58,510 nucleotides of DNA from Pseudomonas monteilii NBRC 103158 = DSM 14164 (GCF_000730605.1 NZ_BBIS01000056.1:1-58510); one strand, 5' to 3'. Shown: positions 41,964-50,513, counted from the stretch's first letter. Numbers and translations: made by a program. Notes: generated by a model not told the origin, from the sequence alone.

Positions 41964-43649
41964 ATGAGCAACTCCGAAGTGAAGCGCAGTGGCGGCCAGG
42001 TACTGGTCGATGCCCTGCGGGTGAATGGTGTCGAGCGTGCGTTCTGTGTGCCGGGTGAAAGCTACCTGGCGGTGCTCGATGCGCTGCATGATGTGCAGGA
42101 CGAAATCGACCTCATCGTCTGTCGCCAGGAGGGTGGTGCCGCCTACATGGCCGAGGCCTACGGCAAGTTGACCGGCAAGCCGGGCATCTGCTTCGTTACC
42201 CGTGGCCCAGGCGCCACCAACGCCTCTGTGGGCGTGCACACCGCCTTCCAGGACTCCACGCCGATGCTGCTGTTCATCGGCCAGGTGGCCCGCGACCAGA
42301 TCGAACGCGAAGCCTTCCAGGAAGTGGACTACCGGCGCATGTTCGGCCAGATGGCCAAGTGGGTGGTGCAGATCGACGATGCCGCACGCATTCCCGAACT
42401 GGTCAACCAGGCCTTCCAGCGCGCCATCAGCGGCCGCCCTGGGCCTGTGGTGATCGCCTTGCCGGAAGACATGCTGACGGACGTGGTACAGGTAGCCGAT
42501 GCCCGTCCGGCCCAGCGTGTCGAAGCCGCCCCGGCACCGCAGGCGCTGGGCGAACTGCAGGCGCTGCTGGCCAAGGCCAAGCGGCCACTGGTAATTGCCG
42601 GTGGCGGTGGTTGGAACGCCCAGGCGGTGGCCGACCTGAAGCGCTTCGTGCAGGCGCAGCATTTGCCGCTGGCAGCGTCATTCCGCTGCCAGGACCTGTT
42701 CGACAACACCGACCCGCATTATGCCGGCGACCTTGGCCTGGCTGCCGGCCCGGTATTGGTCGATGCAGTGAAGCGATCTGACTTATTGATCGTGGTAGGC
42801 GCACGTCTGGGCGAAATGACCACGGGCGGTTACGCGCTGGTCGACATCCCGACACCAAAACAGGCACTGGTGCATGTGCACGCCAGCGCCGAAGAAATTG
42901 GCCGCGTCTACCAACCGACCCTGGGCATCAATGCCGGCCCGGCGAGCTTCCTGAACCAGGCCGCCACCTTGCCCACCGTGCGCCCGGCGGCGTTCACCGA
43001 CTGGGTCGCCAGCCTGAACAGCGGCTACCGGGGCAACTTCGAAACCCCGCGTTCGCCGGGTGATGTGCAGATGAGCGAAGTGATCGCCTGGCTGAACAAG
43101 ACCTTGCCGGCCGATAGCATCCTTACCTGCGGTGCTGGTAACTACACCGGTTGGGTGCACCGTGGCTACCAGCACCGCGTATTCCGTACGCTGCTCGGGC
43201 CTACCAACGGATCCATGGGGTACGGCGTGCCGGCAGCAGTAGCAGCCAAGTTGACCTACCCGCAGCGCACGGTAGTGGCGTTTGCCGGCGACGGTTGCTT
43301 CCTGATGAATGGCCAGGAGCTGGCCACGGCGGCGCACTACGACGCCCGGGTGATCACGGTGGTGGTCAACAACGGCATGTACGGCACCATCCGCATGCAC
43401 CAGGAGCGTACTTACCCGGGCCGGGTGTCTGGCACCGAACTGCATAACCCGGACTTTGCCGCCCTGGCGCGCGCCTATGGGCTGCACGGTGAAACGGTCA
43501 CTCGCACTGAGGACTTCGCCGCCGCCTTCGAGCGTTGCCAGGCGTCCGGCAAGCCGGCGCTGATCGAGGTGCAGGTCGACCCTGAAGCCCTGACCCCGCG
43601 CATGACCCTCAGTCAGATCCGCGAAAAGGCCCTGCAGGCCAAACGCTGA
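41964..43649 (+). CDS. ThDP-dependent enzyme, acetolactate synthase-like
   Basis: Thiamine diphosphate enzyme of 561 aa in the acetohydroxyacid synthase/benzoylformate decarboxylase superfamily. The activating Glu is in IVCRQEGGAAYMAEAYG (about residue 55), and RGPGATNASVGVHTAFQDSTPMLL forms the second block. The central domain has LVIAGGGGW; the ThDP motif is FAGDGCFLMNGQELATAAHYDARVITVVVNNGMYGTIR. There is no accompanying small regulatory subunit, so housekeeping branched-chain synthesis is unlikely. It more probably decarboxylates or ligates a 2-oxo acid made by the aminotransferase or FAD enzyme. It is the last gene of the cluster and is followed by a strong terminator. Confidence 0.92.
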   Translation: MSNSEVKRSGGQVLVDALRVNGVERAFCVPGESYLAVLDALHDVQDEIDLIVCRQEGGAAYMAEAYGKLTGKPGICFVTRGPGATNASVGVHTAFQDSTPMLLFIGQVARDQIEREAFQEVDYRRMFGQMAKWVVQIDDAARIPELVNQAFQRAISGRPGPVVIALPEDMLTDVVQVADARPAQRVEAAPAPQALGELQALLAKAKRPLVIAGGGGWNAQAVADLKRFVQAQHLPLAASFRCQDLFDNTDPHYAGDLGLAAGPVLVDAVKRSDLLIVVGARLGEMTTGGYALVDIPTPKQALVHVHASAEEIGRVYQPTLGINAGPASFLNQAATLPTVRPAAFTDWVASLNSGYRGNFETPRSPGDVQMSEVIAWLNKTLPADSILTCGAGNYTGWVHRGYQHRVFRTLLGPTNGSMGYGVPAAVAAKLTYPQRTVVAFAGDGCFLMNGQELATAAHYDARVITVVVNNGMYGTIRMHQERTYPGRVSGTELHNPDFAALARAYGLHGETVTRTEDFAAAFERCQASGKPALIEVQVDPEALTPRMTLSQIREKALQAKR

Positions 43650-43658
43650 CTCACCTCA

Positions 43659-43687
43659 GGTGGGGCGCGGTCCGGCCCCACCTTTTT
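43659..43687 (+). terminator. Rho-independent terminator of the eight-gene cluster
   Basis: GGTGGGGC (43659-43666) and GCCCCACC (43675-43682) form an 8-bp GC-rich stem with an 8-nt loop, followed by TTTTT (43683-43687). It begins 10 nt after the ThDP gene stop. Confidence 0.9.
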
Positions 43688-44002
43688 CATTCTTCGAACG
43701 AGCCAATCGACATGAACCTTGCCGATCGTGATTTACCCGCGAAATGGCCGGCACAGGCGCTGCAAGGTGATGTCGGCACGCTGGTGATGCTGGAGCAGCG
43801 GGCGTCTACCTGAGGGCATTGTGACCAGCCACGTTAATTTTTTCTGCCAACCCGGCAGAATCCCGCGCCGCACTCTACACTCCTGCCAAGATGGACCAGG
43901 GCTATTGGCCACCATTCGGCCCATCTCGCTGCCTGCGAATGGCTTCGGCCCGCATGATCGTTCTGGCTGCTCCCTCAATTTGCCTCACATGGAGTACCTG
44001 GG
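43688..44002. other. Intergenic region with a half REP
   Basis: A single REP arm (CCCGCGAAATGGCCGGCACAGG, about 43736-43757) lies here without its partner, probably a deletion scar. A 33-codon frame (43712-43813) runs through it, but its codons include the REP arm and there is no ribosome-binding site. The remainder should hold the promoter of the HD-GYP gene, which I could not place. Confidence 0.5.
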
Positions 44003-46891
44003 ATGGGCTGCGTGTCGACGGGGCGTGATACCGGTAGGACCGGGCGTGGCATTTCACTGCAATGGCTGGTGGCGTTGGCCATCGTGCTGGGCATGCTGCT
44101 GCTGGGTGCCGCCCTGGCCTGGCAGGGTTATCGCGGTATCCGCCAGACCCTGGTAGCCGCCGCCGGCGATACAGCCCAGCAGGTGGGCAAGACCATCGAC
44201 GAACGCGCCCGGCGCCTGATCGACCCGGTGCAAAGCAGCATCCGCCTGCTTGCCCACAACCCTGCTGCGCATACCCAGGCGCAGCGCCTGGATAGCCTGG
44301 CGCAACTGGTCGAAACGCTAAATGCCAACCGCATGCTCAGTGCCGCCTACATGGGCTACCCCAGCGGCGATTTCCTGTTGGTGCGCCGGCTGCGTGACCC
44401 GCAGCTGCTGCAGCGTTTCGCCGCGCCGCCGGGCACGGCGTTTCTGGTGCAGCGTGTCAGCCGTGGCGAGGGCGGGGTGGTGCAGGGCGAGTGGCGCTAC
44501 TACGACCAGGCGTTGAACCTGTTGCAGGCCCAGGCCAAACCCGAATACCGCTACGACCCGCGCACACGCCCGTGGTTCGCCGAAGCCAGTGCGCAGCCCG
44601 CCACTGTGCTGACGCCGCCGTACGTGTTCTTCACTACCCGCGAAATAGGCGTGACCCTGGCGCAGCGCAGCGTTGACGGAGAAACGGTGATCGGCATGGA
44701 TGTTTCGGTCAACGACCTGGCCAGCGAAACCCAGGGCTTGCGCATCACCCCCGGCACCGAAATTGCCGTGCTCGACGACCAGGGCAATGTTGTGGCCTAC
44801 CCGGACTTGCAGCGGGTGATCGTGCATGAAGGGCAGGGCGTGCGCCTGTCGCGACTCAGCGAGCTGGACATCGCAAGCCTGCAGCACCTGTACGCTGACC
44901 TGCCGTCAGGCACGCAGGCACAGCCATACCAGGTGGACGGCCAGACCTGGTATGGCATGCGCATTCCGCTGACCAGCCTGGCCGGGCAGGATCTGCAGGT
45001 GTTGATTGCCGTGCCGGGCCATGAGCTGCTGGCCGGTGCGCGCAAGGTGTTGTTCGAGCAGTTGCTCTGGACCTTGGCGTTGATGGCCGTGCTGCTGGTG
45101 CTTGGCGGTGTGCTCGGCCGGCGTATCGTCCGCCCGCTGAAGGTGCTGGCTGAACAGGTGCAGGGCTTGGCCAGCTTTGATTTCAGCCGCGAAGTGGGGG
45201 TGAAATCGCAGGTGTCCGAAGTACGAGAGCTGAGCCATGTATTGAGCCGCATGGCCGGCACCATTCGCGGTTTCCAGGCCATTACCCTCACGCTCAGCCG
45301 CGAGCGCGACCTGGCGCGTATGCTCGACGGCGTCCTGGATCACCTGGTGCACGCTGCCGGGGTCGAGGCCGGTGTGGTGTATTTGTTCGACGCCGAGCAC
45401 ACGCTGCTGCGCCTGGCCGCCGCCTGCCGGGGTGAGCAATACCCCGGCGAGCTTGCCGTGGATGAAGGTGCCCGGCGCACGCTGGCCGCTGCGGTGACGC
45501 AGGCCCTCGGCCTGGACGAGCGCAGCCAGGCCGTGGTGCTGAAAGACCGTAGCCAGGCGCTGCTGGGCATTCTGGTGCTGCAGCTGGATGAGGCGCAGGC
45601 GCGCGACCAGCTGGGCCAACCGTTCCGGCAATTTGTCGAAGAGCTTTCTGGCGTGGCGGCAGTGGCCATCGAGACACGCCAGCTTGCCGAAGCCCAGCAA
45701 CGCCTGATGGATGCCATGATCAAGTTGCTGGCCGACGCCATCGATGCCAAAAGTCCCTATACCGGCGGCCACTGCGAGCGTGTGCCGCAACTGGCGCAGA
45801 TGCTGCTGGACCAGGTGGTGAATGCCGACAGCGGCCCCTATGCCAGCTTCAGCATGACTGAAGCCGAACGCTACGAATTTCGCGTAGCGGCCTGGCTGCA
45901 CGACTGCGGCAAGGTCACCAGCCCTGAGTACGTGGTGGACAAGCCGACCAAGCTGGAGACCCTGTACAACCGTATTCATGAAGTACGCATGCGTTTTGAA
46001 GTGCTGTGGCGTGATGCCGAGCTGGCCTACTGGCGAGGCCTGGCCAGCGGCGCCGACCCGCAGGTGCTGCAAGCCGCGCTAGTCCATAGCCAGGCCCAGC
46101 TGCAGGATGACTTCGCCTTTGTCGCCCAGGCCAACATCGGCGGCGAGTCCATGCAGGATGCCGATATCGAACGCCTGCAGCAGATCAGCCAGCAGCGCTG
46201 GCAGCGCCACTTCGACAACCGCCTGGGCATCTCCCGCGATGAGGCGCAGCGCTATACCGGCGTACCGCAACCCGCGCTGCCGGTAGAAGAATCGCTGCTG
46301 GCCGACCGCCCCGAGCATCGTGTGCCCTGGGGCGAGCGCAAACCCCCGGTGACCAAGGGCGACCCGTGTAACCGATGGGGCTTCGACATGCGCCTGCCAG
46401 CCCACGCCAGCAACCACGGTGAGCTGTATAACCTGTCGATCCGGCGTGGCACGCTGAATGACGAGGAGCGTTTCAAGATCAACGAGCACATCGTGCAAAC
46501 CATCATCATGCTCAGCTCGCTGCCGTTTCCACGTCAGATGAGACGCGTACCGGCCATCGCCGGCAACCACCATGAAAAGCTGGATGGTAGCGGCTACCCA
46601 CGCCGGCTGGGTGAGCATGACCTGGGCATTGCCGAGCGGGTAATGGCCATTGCCGACATATTTGAAGCACTGACGGCGGCCGACCGGCCTTACAAGCCGC
46701 CGAAGACGTTGTCCGAATCGGTGAAGATCCTGGTGTTCATGGCCCGTGACCGGCACATCGACGGGCAACTGCTGGAGGTGTTCCTCAGCACCGGAGTGTA
46801 CCGCCAGTATGCCGAGCAGTTCCTGCGTGCCGAGCAGATCGACGAGGTGGATGTGCCGTACTGGCTGGCGCAGATGCGCTGCCCGGCCTGA
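44003..46891 (+). CDS. dCACHE-HAMP-GAF-HD-GYP cyclic-di-GMP phosphodiesterase
   Basis: Membrane sensor of 962 aa predicted to hydrolyse cyclic di-GMP in response to an extracellular ligand. Layout: TM1 (about 20-43), periplasmic double-CACHE sensor (about 45-340, with WRYYDQALNLL, YRYDPRTRPWFAEA and VLTPPYVFFTTREIGVTLAQ), TM2 (about 352-374), HAMP, GAF-like domain (about 435-580), then HD-GYP. The metal His-Asp pair is His633-Asp634 in WLHDCGKV and the GYP motif is His856-His857-Glu858 in HHEKLDGSGYP. The gap of about 220 residues between them is some 150 longer than in typical HD-GYP domains. All catalytic motifs are intact. Adjacent genes do not reveal its signal. Confidence 0.92.
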   Translation: MGCVSTGRDTGRTGRGISLQWLVALAIVLGMLLLGAALAWQGYRGIRQTLVAAAGDTAQQVGKTIDERARRLIDPVQSSIRLLAHNPAAHTQAQRLDSLAQLVETLNANRMLSAAYMGYPSGDFLLVRRLRDPQLLQRFAAPPGTAFLVQRVSRGEGGVVQGEWRYYDQALNLLQAQAKPEYRYDPRTRPWFAEASAQPATVLTPPYVFFTTREIGVTLAQRSVDGETVIGMDVSVNDLASETQGLRITPGTEIAVLDDQGNVVAYPDLQRVIVHEGQGVRLSRLSELDIASLQHLYADLPSGTQAQPYQVDGQTWYGMRIPLTSLAGQDLQVLIAVPGHELLAGARKVLFEQLLWTLALMAVLLVLGGVLGRRIVRPLKVLAEQVQGLASFDFSREVGVKSQVSEVRELSHVLSRMAGTIRGFQAITLTLSRERDLARMLDGVLDHLVHAAGVEAGVVYLFDAEHTLLRLAAACRGEQYPGELAVDEGARRTLAAAVTQALGLDERSQAVVLKDRSQALLGILVLQLDEAQARDQLGQPFRQFVEELSGVAAVAIETRQLAEAQQRLMDAMIKLLADAIDAKSPYTGGHCERVPQLAQMLLDQVVNADSGPYASFSMTEAERYEFRVAAWLHDCGKVTSPEYVVDKPTKLETLYNRIHEVRMRFEVLWRDAELAYWRGLASGADPQVLQAALVHSQAQLQDDFAFVAQANIGGESMQDADIERLQQISQQRWQRHFDNRLGISRDEAQRYTGVPQPALPVEESLLADRPEHRVPWGERKPPVTKGDPCNRWGFDMRLPAHASNHGELYNLSIRRGTLNDEERFKINEHIVQTIIMLSSLPFPRQMRRVPAIAGNHHEKLDGSGYPRRLGEHDLGIAERVMAIADIFEALTAADRPYKPPKTLSESVKILVFMARDRHIDGQLLEVFLSTGVYRQYAEQFLRAEQIDEVDVPYWLAQMRCPA

Positions 46892-46894
46892 GTG

Positions 46895-47689
46895 CTAGCG
46901 CGAACCCAGGCGCTTGTACATGGTGGTACGGGAAATACCCAGCGCCTTGGCGGCAGCACTGACATTGCCCTCATGGGCCAGCAAGGCGCGTTCGATCACG
47001 TCGTGGGTGGCTTCTGAAAGCGAGCGCGGCGCCGCGACCGGCTGGCCTTGCAGGTCTTCTGGCAGGTGCTGCACACCTATGCTGGGCTCACCCGCGGCCA
47101 GCACCCCGACCAGCCGCGCCACGTTCTCCAGTTGCCGCAGGTTGCCCGGCCAGTGGTAGGCCAGCAGCCGGCGCCTGGCCTCGGCCTGCAGCGGCGCAAA
47201 GCCCGGACGCTGGAAAAAGGCTTCGATCAGTTGTTGTTTATCCAGGCGCTGTTCCAAACCGGGCAGGCTGACACGCAGGCCGTCCAGGCGGTAGAACAGG
47301 TCTTCGCGAAAACCCCCGTTGGCTACCAGCGCGCCAAGGTCTTTGTGGGTGGCTGCGACAATGTGTGCCTTGAAGGGCGCTGCCGTGGTGCTGCCAATGC
47401 GGGTGACCTGCCGTTCCTGCAGTGCCCGCAGCAACCGGCTTTGCAGGGCCAGCGGCATGTCGCCAATTTCGTCGAGCAGCAGGATACCGTCCCCGGCTGA
47501 CTCCAGCAGGCCCATGGCACCCCCTTTGCGGGCGCCAGTGAAGCTGCCTTCGGTATAGCCGAACAGCTCGGCTTCGATCAGGCTTTCGGGCAGGGCCGCG
47601 CAGTTGATCGCAACGAACGGGGCCTGAGGGCAGCAGTGGGCATGCAGGGCTTTGGCGAACACTTCCTTGCCGGAACCGGTTGGCCCACC
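46895..47689 (-). pseudogene. N-terminally truncated AcoR-like sigma-54 activator
   Basis: About 264 codons of an enhancer-binding protein remain. They begin exactly at Walker A (GGPTGSGKEVFAKALHAH) and run through GYTEGSFTGARKGG (sigma-54 contact loop, GSFTGA variant), LLLDEIGDMPLALQSRLL, LFYRLDGLRVSLPGL and the Fis HTH (GNVSAAAKALGISRTTMYKRLGSR). AcoR-type relatives are about 600 aa or more, so the whole N-terminal GAF/sensor half, roughly 300 residues, is gone. The fragment follows the flavoprotein stop codon in the same frame with no intervening base. The first possible start is a GTG at 47662, which is past the Walker A lysine, so any product lacks ATP binding. Confidence 0.8.
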
Positions 47690-49402
47690 TCACTCATACG
47701 CCTGCACCCCGGCAATGTGCCGCCCGGCCACATAGCCAAAGGTCAGCGCTGGCCCCAGGTTGATGCCGCCCGACGGGTACCAGCCACCAAACACACTGGC
47801 CATGTCCGTACCCGCCGCATACAGGCCTGCGATGGGTTGCCCGGCTTCATTCAGCACCCGGGCACTGCCGTCGGTGCGCAACCCGGCAAAGGTACCAAAG
47901 CAGCCGGGTTGCACCTTCACTGCATAGAACGGCCCGTGTTCGATGGGCGCCACGCACGGGTTGGGGCCCTTGTGCTGCGGGTCACCCTGTTTGCGGTTGA
48001 ACGGCGTGGAGCCACGGCCAAATGCCGGGTCCTGGCCATCTCGTGCATGTTTGTTGAAGTCGCTGACCGTGGCACGCAACCCGGCCGGTTCAATGCCACA
48101 GGCGTCCGCCAGCGCTTCAAGCGTGACACCCCGCTTGAGATAACCGCTGCGCACATGCGGCCACACCGGCAGCGGTGCCGGGCGGGCATAGCCCAGGCCA
48201 AAGCGGCGCAAGAAGCGATGATCGCACACCAGCCACGAGCACACTTCCTCACCCTGCGGGACTGCCGCGACCATGGCTGATACATAGTCGTAATAGCCAT
48301 GCGCTTCATTGACAAAGCGCTTGCCGTTGGCCAGCACGCCGATGATGCCTGGCTTGCCCCGCTCGATGATGTGCGGGAAGTGGCCGATGCTGCCATCGCG
48401 ATGTGGCACGCGCGAAACCGGCGCCCAGGCCACCGGCGATTTCAGGTTGGTGGCCACCACGCCGCCGGCCGCCTCGCCAAGGCGCAGCCCGTCACCGGAA
48501 CACCCCTGTGGCGGCAGGGCCAGGTTGTCGTGGCCGCTGGCATCGCGCGGGAACAGCTGCTGGCGCCGGGCGCTGTCGTTGGGGAAGCCACCTGCTGCAA
48601 GCACCACGGCCTTGGCGCGTATCTGTCGCTCGCCCTGCGGCGTGGCCACCCGAGCCCCGCACACCCGGCCATCTTCGACCAGCAGGCTTTTGGCCGGCGC
48701 CGATTCCTGCAGGTGCACACCCAGGTCCTGTGCCGATTTGGCCAGCCGCGCCACCAGTGCCACGCCGTTGACCAGGTGCATCGCCCGACCATACCGCGCC
48801 AGGTGATACAGGTGACGGCCAAAACGCTTGCATACGTGCAGCAATGCCTTGGGCGAACGGGTCATGTTGAGGAAGGCCGCCAGGTCGGCACCGGCCATGA
48901 TCGGCATGCCCATGAACGAGGTTTCGCGCAGGGTCTTGCGCAGGCGTGGCAGCAAGGCACCCACCTCGCGGGCATCATACGGCGCCGCGATCACCTGGTG
49001 CCCGCCCTGGGCTGCGCCCGGCGTGTCGCCATGCATGTCCGGGATGCCGTTGCCATCGGCAAACTGCAACGCCGTATGTTTCTCGAAGAACGCCACCATG
49101 TGCGGGCAAGCCTCAAGGAAGGCATCGACGCGCTCGGCGTTGTAGTGGGTTCCCAGTTCATGGCGCAGGTAAGTTCGCGGCTGCTCGATGTCCTCCACGA
49201 TGCCGGCCCGCTGTGCCAGCGGGTTACGTGGCACCCAGGCCCAGCCGCCGGACCAGGCGGTGGCACCGCCAAACACGGGCTCCTTCTCTACCACGATCAC
49301 CCTCTGCCCATGCCAGGCCGCCGTCACGGCCGCAGCCAGCCCGGCGGCGCCGGAGCCTATGACCAGTACATCGTATTCGGTATCCAGAGCAGCTGAGGGC
49401 AT
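47690..49402 (-). CDS. FAD-dependent dehydrogenase (3-ketosteroid dehydrogenase/fumarate reductase fold)
   Basis: Flavoprotein of 570 aa. N-terminal FAD loop: YDVLVIGSGAAGLAAAVTAAWHGQRVIVVEKEPVFGGATAWSGG. Second FAD contact: KAVVLAAGGFPNDSARRQQLFP. Near the C-terminus: GPFYAVKVQPGCFGTFAGLRTDGSARVLNEAGQPIAGLYAAGTDMASVFGGWYPSGGINLGPALTFGYVAGRHIAG. These features match the 3-oxosteroid delta1-dehydrogenase / flavocytochrome c / urocanate reductase superfamily, and the substrate is not evident. It is divergent from iclR, with operator-like sites 23-37 bp before its start, so it is probably in the IclR regulon. Its stop is fused to the truncated activator. Confidence 0.88.
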   Translation of the reverse strand: MPSAALDTEYDVLVIGSGAAGLAAAVTAAWHGQRVIVVEKEPVFGGATAWSGGWAWVPRNPLAQRAGIVEDIEQPRTYLRHELGTHYNAERVDAFLEACPHMVAFFEKHTALQFADGNGIPDMHGDTPGAAQGGHQVIAAPYDAREVGALLPRLRKTLRETSFMGMPIMAGADLAAFLNMTRSPKALLHVCKRFGRHLYHLARYGRAMHLVNGVALVARLAKSAQDLGVHLQESAPAKSLLVEDGRVCGARVATPQGERQIRAKAVVLAAGGFPNDSARRQQLFPRDASGHDNLALPPQGCSGDGLRLGEAAGGVVATNLKSPVAWAPVSRVPHRDGSIGHFPHIIERGKPGIIGVLANGKRFVNEAHGYYDYVSAMVAAVPQGEEVCSWLVCDHRFLRRFGLGYARPAPLPVWPHVRSGYLKRGVTLEALADACGIEPAGLRATVSDFNKHARDGQDPAFGRGSTPFNRKQGDPQHKGPNPCVAPIEHGPFYAVKVQPGCFGTFAGLRTDGSARVLNEAGQPIAGLYAAGTDMASVFGGWYPSGGINLGPALTFGYVAGRHIAGVQAYE

Positions 49403-49424
49403 CGCGGTGTTCCTGTGTTGTTAT

Positions 49425-49439
49425 TAGAACAATGTTCCA
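49425..49439. promoter_or_regulatory. IclR-type operator candidate, flavoprotein side
   Basis: TAGAACAATGTTCCA, an inverted repeat of the form TRGAA-N5-TTCCA, similar to the E. coli IclR consensus TGGAAATNATTTCCA. It lies 23 bp upstream of the flavoprotein start codon. Confidence 0.6.
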
Positions 49440-49498
49440 TATTTTTATCAGCGGCGTCTTTGCCCGCAAGGGTATGGCAGCCCGCGCAGGCAACAACT

Positions 49499-49513
49499 GG
49501 GCGATAACCGGAC
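49499..49513. promoter_or_regulatory. PcaR-like box in the iclR/flavoprotein divergent region
   Basis: GGGCGATAACCGGAC shares the core CGATAACCG with the boxes at 50386-50400 and 53978-53992. It is the weakest of the three (12 of 15 against GTTCGATAACCGAAC). Confidence 0.45.
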
Positions 49514-49551
49514 ACTTCAGCGCGACTTCGCTGCGGCCGCTACCGCTCATG

Positions 49552-49566
49552 TGGAATCATCTTCTA
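49552..49566. promoter_or_regulatory. IclR-type operator candidate, iclR side
   Basis: TGGAATCATCTTCTA, form TGGAA-N5-TTCTA, 32 bp before the iclR start codon, where it would give autoregulation. Confidence 0.6.
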
Positions 49567-49597
49567 GAATCGGCAAAAAAATCAGGGACCTGTAGTC

Positions 49598-50374
49598 ATG
49601 GCTGGTAGTCAGATCGAACGCGCCTTCAGTCTTGTAGAAACCCTTACCGGCGAACCCTCGGGGCTGCCGTTGCAAACCCTGGCCGAGCGCCTGGACATTC
49701 CCAAAAGCGCCACCCACCGCATGCTCACCGAGCTGGTGCGGCTGGGCTACGTGCGGCAGAACCGCGACAACAGCCGTTACCAACTGTCGGCCAAACTGGT
49801 GGCCTTGGGGTTTCGCTACCTGTCGAGCAACGGTGCCGACATCATTCAGCCGATTCTTGACCGCCTGGCCCAGGACAGTGGTGAGCTGGTGCGTCTTGGC
49901 GTGATCGACGGTGCCCGCCAGACCTGGATCGCCAAGTCTCAGGGCGCTCGTTCCGGACTGCGCTACGACCCCGACATGGGCCGCGATGCGCCGCTGTTCT
50001 ATACAGCGTCCGGGCATGCCTGGCTGGCCAGCCTGGACGATGAGCAGGCGCTGCAGATGGTGTTGCGCCAAGGTATTGCCGACCCTGCGCAGTTCGGCCC
50101 CAACGCACCGCGCTCTACCGACGAGCTGCTCGCCTATCTGCACCGTGCCCGCGAGCGTGGTTATGCCTGGGTCGAGGAAACCTCGGCCATCGGCACCTCG
50201 GCCCTGGCTGCTGTGGTGCGCCGCCCGCACACTGACGAGGTGATCGGCGTATTGAGCATTGCCGGGCCCAGTGCACGGATGGCGCAAAGCCGCCTGGCAG
50301 AGCTGGCGCCACTACTGCTGGCTGCTGCACAAGAGCTGTCGGCGGCCAGCCGGGCAAGCGAATTGTTTGCCTGA
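49598..50374 (+). CDS. IclR-family transcriptional regulator
   Basis: Regulator of 258 aa. The winged HTH covers about residues 5-65 (IERAFSLVETLTGEPSGLPLQTLAERLDIPKSATHRMLTELVRLGYVRQN). The effector-binding domain follows, with GVIDGARQTWIAKSQGARSGLRYDPDMGRDAPLFYTASGHAWLA and the typical RERGYAWVEETSAIGTSALAAVV. It is central to a catabolic locus: divergent flavoprotein, downstream dehydrogenase/isomerase operon and distal MFS transporter. Several inverted repeats of IclR type flank it. Aromatic, shikimate-like or sugar-acid effectors are all plausible. Confidence 0.93.
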   Translation: MAGSQIERAFSLVETLTGEPSGLPLQTLAERLDIPKSATHRMLTELVRLGYVRQNRDNSRYQLSAKLVALGFRYLSSNGADIIQPILDRLAQDSGELVRLGVIDGARQTWIAKSQGARSGLRYDPDMGRDAPLFYTASGHAWLASLDDEQALQMVLRQGIADPAQFGPNAPRSTDELLAYLHRARERGYAWVEETSAIGTSALAAVVRRPHTDEVIGVLSIAGPSARMAQSRLAELAPLLLAAAQELSAASRASELFA

Positions 50375-50385
50375 CGCGCATTTCC

Positions 50386-50400
50386 GGTCGATTACCGAAC
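50386..50400. promoter_or_regulatory. PcaR-like box upstream of the dehydrogenase operon
   Basis: GGTCGATTACCGAAC lies 113 bp before the dehydrogenase start. With flanks, CCGGTCGATTACCGAACAG matches the reverse complement of 53976-53994 at 17 of 19 positions. The layout resembles the PcaR box of P. putida (GTTCGATAATCGCAC, from memory), which is also an IclR-family site. Confidence 0.55.
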
Positions 50401-50428
50401 AGCTTGTCCTGCGGGTTCTTCTGAAAGG

Positions 50429-50443
50429 CTGAACTTGGTTCTA
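50429..50443. promoter_or_regulatory. Weak IclR-type half-conserved site
   Basis: CTGAACTTGGTTCTA fits the TGGAA-N5-TTCYA pattern at 8 of 10 fixed positions. It is 34 bp upstream of the perfect site at 50463, which might allow cooperative binding. Confidence 0.35.
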
Positions 50444-50462
50444 AATTGTGCTGTATGAGTTT

Positions 50463-50477
50463 TGGAATAGGGTTCCA
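50463..50477. promoter_or_regulatory. IclR-type operator candidate, dehydrogenase operon
   Basis: TGGAATAGGGTTCCA is a perfect TGGAA-N5-TTCCA inverted repeat 36 bp before the TTG start of the dehydrogenase gene. It is the best match in the window to the E. coli IclR consensus. Confidence 0.7.
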
Positions 50478-50513
50478 TAATTCATAAAACAACAATGACA
50501 AGAGGACAGGCTG

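Noticed and set aside
40565..41971. A 468-codon minus-strand frame
   Set aside because: It is antisense to the epimerase and FAD oxidoreductase genes. No conserved domain is visible.
43712..43813. A 33-codon frame after the ThDP gene terminator
   Set aside because: It runs through a REP half-arm, lacks a ribosome-binding site, and its sequence resembles no known protein start.
48299..49396. A 365-codon plus-strand frame
   Set aside because: It is a shadow of the flavoprotein gene, with low-complexity His/Gln/Arg composition.
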